In this document: positions 6,794 through 10,280 of the stretch, piece after piece
Position numbering within the stretch: the first letter of the stretch is position 1
Layout of the letters: every line of letters begins with the position of its first letter
Source of the DNA: Candidatus Helarchaeota archaeon
Lineage (GTDB): Archaea; Asgardarchaeota; Lokiarchaeia; Helarchaeales; JABXJV01
Assembly: GCA_013375355.1 (NCBI GenBank)
Contig: JABXJV010000355.1
Coordinates: 1 to 10,280, forward strand
Length of the DNA stretch: 10,280 nt
Reading direction: 5' to 3'
The notes under the pieces: model-generated
What the model was told of the DNA's origin: nothing
Databases searched by the model: none
The model's input: the letters and a program-made list of their open reading frames with translations, nothing else
Made by a program: the position numbers and the translations under genes

Positions 6794-6809
6794 TTTGACC
6801 TAGGTTAAA
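6794..6809. repeat. Near-perfect 16-bp palindrome centred on CCTAGG
   Basis: TTTGACCTAGGTTAAA has seven of eight complementary pairs. Its AACCTAGG half (minus strand) is also found on the plus strand at 5882-5889, so the regulator gene is flanked by this octamer in inverted orientation. The palindrome lies between two converging gene ends, where a promoter operator is not expected. Confidence 0.4.
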
Positions 6810-6836
6810 TTCAGATAAACAAGGGAGAAATAAAAA

Positions 6837-7538
6837 TTAAATTTTTTCATAATATGGAGCTTTTTTTATAAATCCAATAATCATGATTAAAAAACCAGCT
6901 AGCCAAATTATCATTGCAGGCCAAACGGCATCAGTATAAATTCCTGCAAGCCTAATGCCCATCTGACCCAACACTGAATGAATTAAATGAGCTATGAGAA
7001 TAGTTGTCATCCCAGAACCTATTAAGAGTGGATGAATATTGGGAAGTCGCTTTTGATTGTAACAGAAGAAAAATGTGAAAACAAAAATTAAATACATGGG
7101 AAGACCGATCACAACTAATAAAATATCCATTATTGCTATATTAACGAAGGCTGCAATAAGAATTGCTATTTCTGTGAAAATTATCCAGATGATAATACTC
7201 AATAAGATCTTTTTTTTATGCGTGGGAAACCACACCACTAGCATAATTGCGAAATTCAGACCATAAACAACGGTATTTAAATTTAAATCTATTAAATATG
7301 CAATTTGCCCAATTGGACTCTCAATCGATACAGCAGGATAGAAAGCTACAAAATATAATTCAATTGGAGTATAAATACACATAACTATTAAAACAAATGC
7401 AAAAATAAAAGGCAAGTCACTATAATATCTAACTTTTCCTTTATACCATTGCTGAAGAAGTATGAACGCTCCTATTGGATATAAAAATAATCTTCCAATT
7501 AACAAAAAGGTTACTAATAATTGTCCTGTGCTAATCAT
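6837..7538 (-). CDS. Seven-helix integral membrane protein of unknown function
   Basis: No family recognised. The 233-aa product has seven hydrophobic helices, at about 5-28, 43-66, 76-104, 110-131, 134-159, 170-193 and 205-224. Positive charges cluster after helix 1 (WYKGKVR), after helix 3 (HKKK), after helix 5 (NQKR) and at the C-terminus (KKAPYYEK). The positive-inside rule therefore gives an outside N-terminus and a cytoplasmic C-terminus, as in seven-helix receptors and rhodopsins. There is no retinal-binding Lys in the last helix, so it is not a rhodopsin. Residues that might matter are the intramembrane D84, E60, E123 and D138. The ATG start is well supported: AAGGAG lies eight bases upstream. 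A TATA-like box is at 7571-7582. A sensor, scaffold or small transporter are all possible. Confidence 0.88.
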   Translation of the reverse strand: MISTGQLLVTFLLIGRLFLYPIGAFILLQQWYKGKVRYYSDLPFIFAFVLIVMCIYTPIELYFVAFYPAVSIESPIGQIAYLIDLNLNTVVYGLNFAIMLVVWFPTHKKKILLSIIIWIIFTEIAILIAAFVNIAIMDILLVVIGLPMYLIFVFTFFFCYNQKRLPNIHPLLIGSGMTTILIAHLIHSVLGQMGIRLAGIYTDAVWPAMIIWLAGFLIMIIGFIKKAPYYEKI

Positions 7539-7570
7539 TTTGATTTCTCCTTAAATAATTTAACAATTTA

Positions 7571-7582
7571 TCTTCAGATCAA
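7571..7582 (-). promoter_or_regulatory. TATA-like box for the seven-helix membrane protein
   Basis: GTTTAAATATTG on the minus strand, centred about 38 bp upstream of the ATG at 7538. It predicts a leader of about 12 nt that just contains the GGAG ribosome binding site. Confidence 0.4.
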
Positions 7583-7608
7583 TATTTAAACTCCATTCAA
7601 AATCAAAA

Positions 7609-7619
7609 TTTATTTAAAA
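7609..7619 (+). promoter_or_regulatory. TATA-like box for the radical SAM gene
   Basis: TTTATTTAAAA is centred about 26 bp before the ATG at 7640, predicting a leaderless transcript; no Shine-Dalgarno is present. The better-looking TATATATA at 7624-7631 is too close to the ATG to serve this start. Confidence 0.4.
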
Positions 7620-7639
7620 AATCTATATATACTATATTC

Positions 7640-8542
7640 ATGAGATATGTGGAACCAGTTTACCGTCCGCCTTCTGAAGGTCGAAGTTTATTACTGCAGT
7701 GTACGATTGGATGCAGTCAAGCAGCACGAGGTTGTTGTTATTTTTGTGGATCTTATTTAATGCAGAAAATGATGCCGAAAAAAAGATTTAGAGTTAGACC
7801 TATTAAAGAAATATTAGATGATATAATATCTGCTAGATTACAATATGGTGAAAAAGTTCGCAGAGTATTTCTTTTAGATTCAAACGCATTAGTGATGAAG
7901 ACAGAAGATTTATTAACTATAATTACAGCTTTTTACAAAACATTTCCTTATTTAGAAAGAGTTTCAACATATGCTTGTGCCATTGATATTTTAAGAAAAT
8001 CAGAAGAGGATTTAAAGAGATTATCGGACGCTGGACTTAAAATTTTATATATAGGGGTCGAATCAGGGGACGAGCAAGTCCTTAGTGATGTCAATAAAGG
8101 AGTGGATGTTGAAGAAACAATAACAGCTTGTAAAAAAGCAATAAATGCAGGTTTCATATTATCTATAACTGTTATTCTAGGATTGGGAGGAAAAAAGAGA
8201 ACAAAGGAGCATGCAATACATACTGGGAAAATCATCTCTACAATCAGTCCACAATATTTAGGAGCATTAACCTTGATGGTCGTTCCTGGAACTCCAATTC
8301 ATGGAAACATACAAAAAAAAGAATTTATTCAATTAAATACCCATGAATTGTTAGAGGAAATGAAACTTATGGTTGAAAATATTAATGTAAGTCGGGATTG
8401 CATTTTCAGAACTAATCATGCATCTAATTATCTTCCTATAAAGGGTACCCTACCTCAAGATAAAGCTAAATTATTGGAAATTATTGAGCAGGCTCTCGAT
8501 AATAAAGTTCCTTTACGACCTGAATTTTTAAGGGGTTTATAA
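7640..8542 (+). CDS. Radical SAM protein with widened cysteine motif
   Basis: Iron-sulfur enzyme that would cleave S-adenosylmethionine to start radical chemistry. The 300-aa length fits a core radical SAM barrel without a B12 or SPASM domain. The cluster region reads TIGC25SQAARGC32C33YFC36G: the expected Cys-x-Phe-Cys end is present (C33-Y-F-C36), but C25 and C33 are separated by seven residues rather than three or four. YIGVESGDEQVL (137-148) is the Elp3/MiaB-type strand used in SAM binding. LGLGGKKRTKEHA (180-192), PGTPIHG (216-222) and RTNHASNYLPIKGTLPQDK (257-275) are blocks I associate with a COG1032-type family of unknown substrate. It is not an anaerobic sulfatase-maturing enzyme: no C-terminal cysteine clusters. 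The GH38 gene follows after 33 bp and may be co-transcribed. Confidence 0.92.
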   Translation: MRYVEPVYRPPSEGRSLLLQCTIGCSQAARGCCYFCGSYLMQKMMPKKRFRVRPIKEILDDIISARLQYGEKVRRVFLLDSNALVMKTEDLLTIITAFYKTFPYLERVSTYACAIDILRKSEEDLKRLSDAGLKILYIGVESGDEQVLSDVNKGVDVEETITACKKAINAGFILSITVILGLGGKKRTKEHAIHTGKIISTISPQYLGALTLMVVPGTPIHGNIQKKEFIQLNTHELLEEMKLMVENINVSRDCIFRTNHASNYLPIKGTLPQDKAKLLEIIEQALDNKVPLRPEFLRGL

Positions 8543-8553
8543 TATTATATCTG

Positions 8554-8560
8554 TTTTTTT
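8554..8560 (+). terminator. T7 run after the radical SAM gene, possible terminator
   Basis: Seven T residues begin 12 nt after the radical SAM stop and lie just before the ribosome binding site of the GH38 gene. They could end the upstream transcript, fully or partly, which would weaken the case for an operon. Confidence 0.3.
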
Positions 8561-8575
8561 AAATGAGGATTTGAC

Positions 8576-10280
8576 ATGATCGATGAAATTTTACAAAGTA
8601 AATTGAAAAATAGATTAATTAAATGGTTAGACACGAGAAACTTTTTTTATCCAGGAACAAAAATCCTATTTAAGATTATTAGATTGATTTTTAATCTAAA
8701 AGGCGTTCAAATTTTTTCAATAGGACAATCTCATTTGGATGCCTGTTGGCGTTGGGTTAGAAAAGAGACAATTAGAAAAAATTACATCACTTTTTCTAAT
8801 GCTCTAGAACACATGGAAATGTTTCCATTTTTCAAGTTTTCTTGCTCTTCACCTCAATATTTTGAATGGATGGAAATATATTTTCCTAAAATGTTTAAAA
8901 AAATCCAGCAAAGAGTAAATGAGGGGCGAATTGAATTACTTGGGGGAATGTGGATAGAACCTGACATAAATCTAATTAACGGAGAATCCATTGTTAGACA
9001 AAGATTATATGGTCAGAGGTATTACTTATCAAAGTTCGGAAAAGTTAGTGAAGTTGCTTGGTTAAGTGATACATTTGGCTTCAATTGGCAATTACCCCAA
9101 ATTTTGGAAAAAAGTGGTGGAAAGTATTTTTATACCAATAAAATGTGTTGGAATGCTGAAAATGAATTTCCATTCAGTATCTTCTATTGGAAATCTCCCG
9201 ATGGCTCAAAAATATTAACATATTCATTTCCTTATTCACTTAATTTGTTTGTTCAAGATCCCAATCTTGGAGGGTTTAAAAGACTTTGCAGTTTCTTATC
9301 AAAAGCTGATTTAGAATTTAATTATGATTTTGATTTTAAGAAAATAAATAAAATGAAAACCAAACAACATGTGAAAGAATTAGGATTGGTTTATGGAATT
9401 GGTGATGGTGGAGGAGGTCCATTACTTGAAGAAATAATAATATTGAAAGATTTAATGAGACAAGGGCAAAATAAATTTATAACCGCATTAGATTATTTTA
9501 AAATCTTAGAAAAATATGAAAATTACCCAATTTGGAATGACGAATTATATTTAGAATTCCATAGAGGAGTTTATACAACTCATGCATGGATTAAAGATGC
9601 AAATAGAAGAATGGAAATAAAATTAAAGAATTTAGAGATAATGTCTGTTTTTTCCAATTTTTTTGGCTCTAAATATCCAAATGTAGAAAATCTTTGGCGA
9701 CTTCTGCTCTTTAATCAATTTCATGATATTCTACCTGGTTCGAGTATCCCAGAAGTGTATGAAGAATCAAAAGAAGATTTTAAAAAAATCCGGGCAAAAG
9801 CTAATAAATTAGAAAAAGATAGTTTAGAAATTCTAATAAAAAACATCAATACTACTAATTTTGAAAATCCTGTCGTAATATTTAACACTTTGAATTGGGA
9901 TAGAACGGGAATTGTTAAAGTACCCATCAATGAAGAAAATAATACAATATTAGATAGTCAAAATAATGAACTTATAACACAAATGATTAAGGAAAAGGAT
10001 AAAAAATTTTTATTATTTAATGCCTCGATTCCTAGTTTAGGTTACTCCGTATTTAATTTGATAAAATCGAAAGCTTCTTCTGATATCCAAACTGATTTGG
10101 TAATTCGAGATGAAAAAAACTTCATTTCATTAGAAAATAGATACATAATTGTTCGGATTAACAAGATACATGGTTATATTTCCAGTATTTTCCATAAAAT
10201 TTTAGATAAAGAAATTATTTCTGGAAAAGCTAATTGGATTCAAATGTACAAAGATGATCTTCCCAAAGATTCAGCTTGGA
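8576..10280 (+). CDS. GH38-family alpha-mannosidase, 3'-truncated by window end
   Basis: Glycoside hydrolase that would remove alpha-linked mannose with retention of configuration through a zinc site. About 568 residues are present and the frame is still open at the edge; full GH38 enzymes usually exceed 800. Zinc ligands and catalytic residues are visible: H53-L-D55 in GQSHLDACWRW, nucleophile D165 in WLSDTFGFNWQLPQIL, and H383 in LFNQFHDILPGSSIPEVYEE. GIGDGGGGP (274-282) and EFHRGVYTTHAW (327-338) are further family blocks. The middle helical domain is complete, and the C-terminal beta-sandwich part has begun (from about 430). The first 45 residues are basic and amphipathic, without a cleavable signal peptide, so the enzyme is probably cytosolic. 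The ATG is preceded by GAGG with seven-base spacing. Archaeal or host-derived mannosyl glycans are possible substrates. Confidence 0.95.
   Translation, partial: MIDEILQSKLKNRLIKWLDTRNFFYPGTKILFKIIRLIFNLKGVQIFSIGQSHLDACWRWVRKETIRKNYITFSNALEHMEMFPFFKFSCSSPQYFEWMEIYFPKMFKKIQQRVNEGRIELLGGMWIEPDINLINGESIVRQRLYGQRYYLSKFGKVSEVAWLSDTFGFNWQLPQILEKSGGKYFYTNKMCWNAENEFPFSIFYWKSPDGSKILTYSFPYSLNLFVQDPNLGGFKRLCSFLSKADLEFNYDFDFKKINKMKTKQHVKELGLVYGIGDGGGGPLLEEIIILKDLMRQGQNKFITALDYFKILEKYENYPIWNDELYLEFHRGVYTTHAWIKDANRRMEIKLKNLEIMSVFSNFFGSKYPNVENLWRLLLFNQFHDILPGSSIPEVYEESKEDFKKIRAKANKLEKDSLEILIKNINTTNFENPVVIFNTLNWDRTGIVKVPINEENNTILDSQNNELITQMIKEKDKKFLLFNASIPSLGYSVFNLIKSKASSDIQTDLVIRDEKNFISLENRYIIVRINKIHGYISSIFHKILDKEIISGKANWIQMYKDDLPKDSAW

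Noticed and set aside
6837..7538. Microbial rhodopsin
   Set aside because: The helix count and topology fit, but there is no Lys in the middle of the seventh helix for retinal attachment, and none of the usual helix C proton-relay pattern.
7624..7631. TATATATA as the TATA box of the radical SAM gene
   Set aside because: It is centred only about 12 bp before the ATG, so initiation would fall inside the coding region. The T/A-rich box at 7609-7619 fits better.
7640..8542. Radical SAM gene as the maturase of the sulfatase in this window
   Set aside because: Anaerobic sulfatase-maturing enzymes are longer and carry C-terminal cysteine clusters (SPASM). This protein has only the N-terminal cluster and Elp3/MiaB-type blocks, and lies more than 6 kb from the sulfatase.
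1..10280. CRISPR array, tRNA or rRNA genes, insertion sequence, toxin-antitoxin or defence operon
   Set aside because: No regularly spaced repeats, no recognisable tRNA arms or rRNA sequence, and no transposase, integrase, nuclease or toxin motif was found on either strand.

Overview
The window looks archaeal and is AT-rich. Most genes have an A/T-rich TATA-like box a short distance upstream, leaders are short or absent, ribosome binding sites (when present) are GGTG, GGAG or GGAAGG, and TTG and GTG starts occur. The mixture of a seven-helix orphan membrane protein, unrecognised soluble proteins and many lone sugar- and metabolite-related enzymes would suit an Asgard (Lokiarchaeia-like) genome. 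That placement is an inference from style, not from a marker gene.

Layout. On the minus strand at the left are an SGSH-like (heparan N-sulfatase-type) sulfatase (57-1352) and a small HEXXH zincin-like protein (1472-1975). A divergent promoter region separates them from three plus-strand genes. These are an unrecognised 429-residue protein with a Lys/Arg-rich triplet tail (2129-3418), a GNAT acetyltransferase (3519-4010) and a metallo-beta-lactamase-fold hydrolase with a C-terminal helical or winged-helix part (4063-5040). Next comes a minus-strand acidic orphan (5137-5784). A 148-bp divergent region carrying an 8-bp inverted repeat separates it from a plus-strand MerR regulator with a GyrI-like ligand-binding domain (5936-6766). 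A minus-strand seven-helix membrane protein (6837-7538) converges on the regulator. On the right are a radical SAM enzyme with a stretched cysteine motif (7640-8542) and, 33 bp further on, a GH38 alpha-mannosidase that runs off the window end (8576-10280).

How the genes fit together. There is no long operon: most genes appear to have their own promoter, and only the radical SAM/GH38 pair could be co-transcribed. The sulfatase and the alpha-mannosidase both point to intracellular breakdown or remodelling of sulfated or mannose-containing glycans, since neither shows a signal peptide. They lie at opposite ends of the window, so a shared pathway is only a suggestion. The regulator combines a bacterial-style MerR/BmrR architecture with an apparently archaeal, leaderless promoter. 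I found no RNA gene, CRISPR array, insertion sequence or complete mobile element. No intergenic stretch exceeds about 155 bp. The least ordinary items are the zincin-like protein with Asn at the usual third metal-ligand position, the widened radical SAM cysteine motif, the basic-tailed orphan, and several palindromes placed next to predicted TATA boxes.
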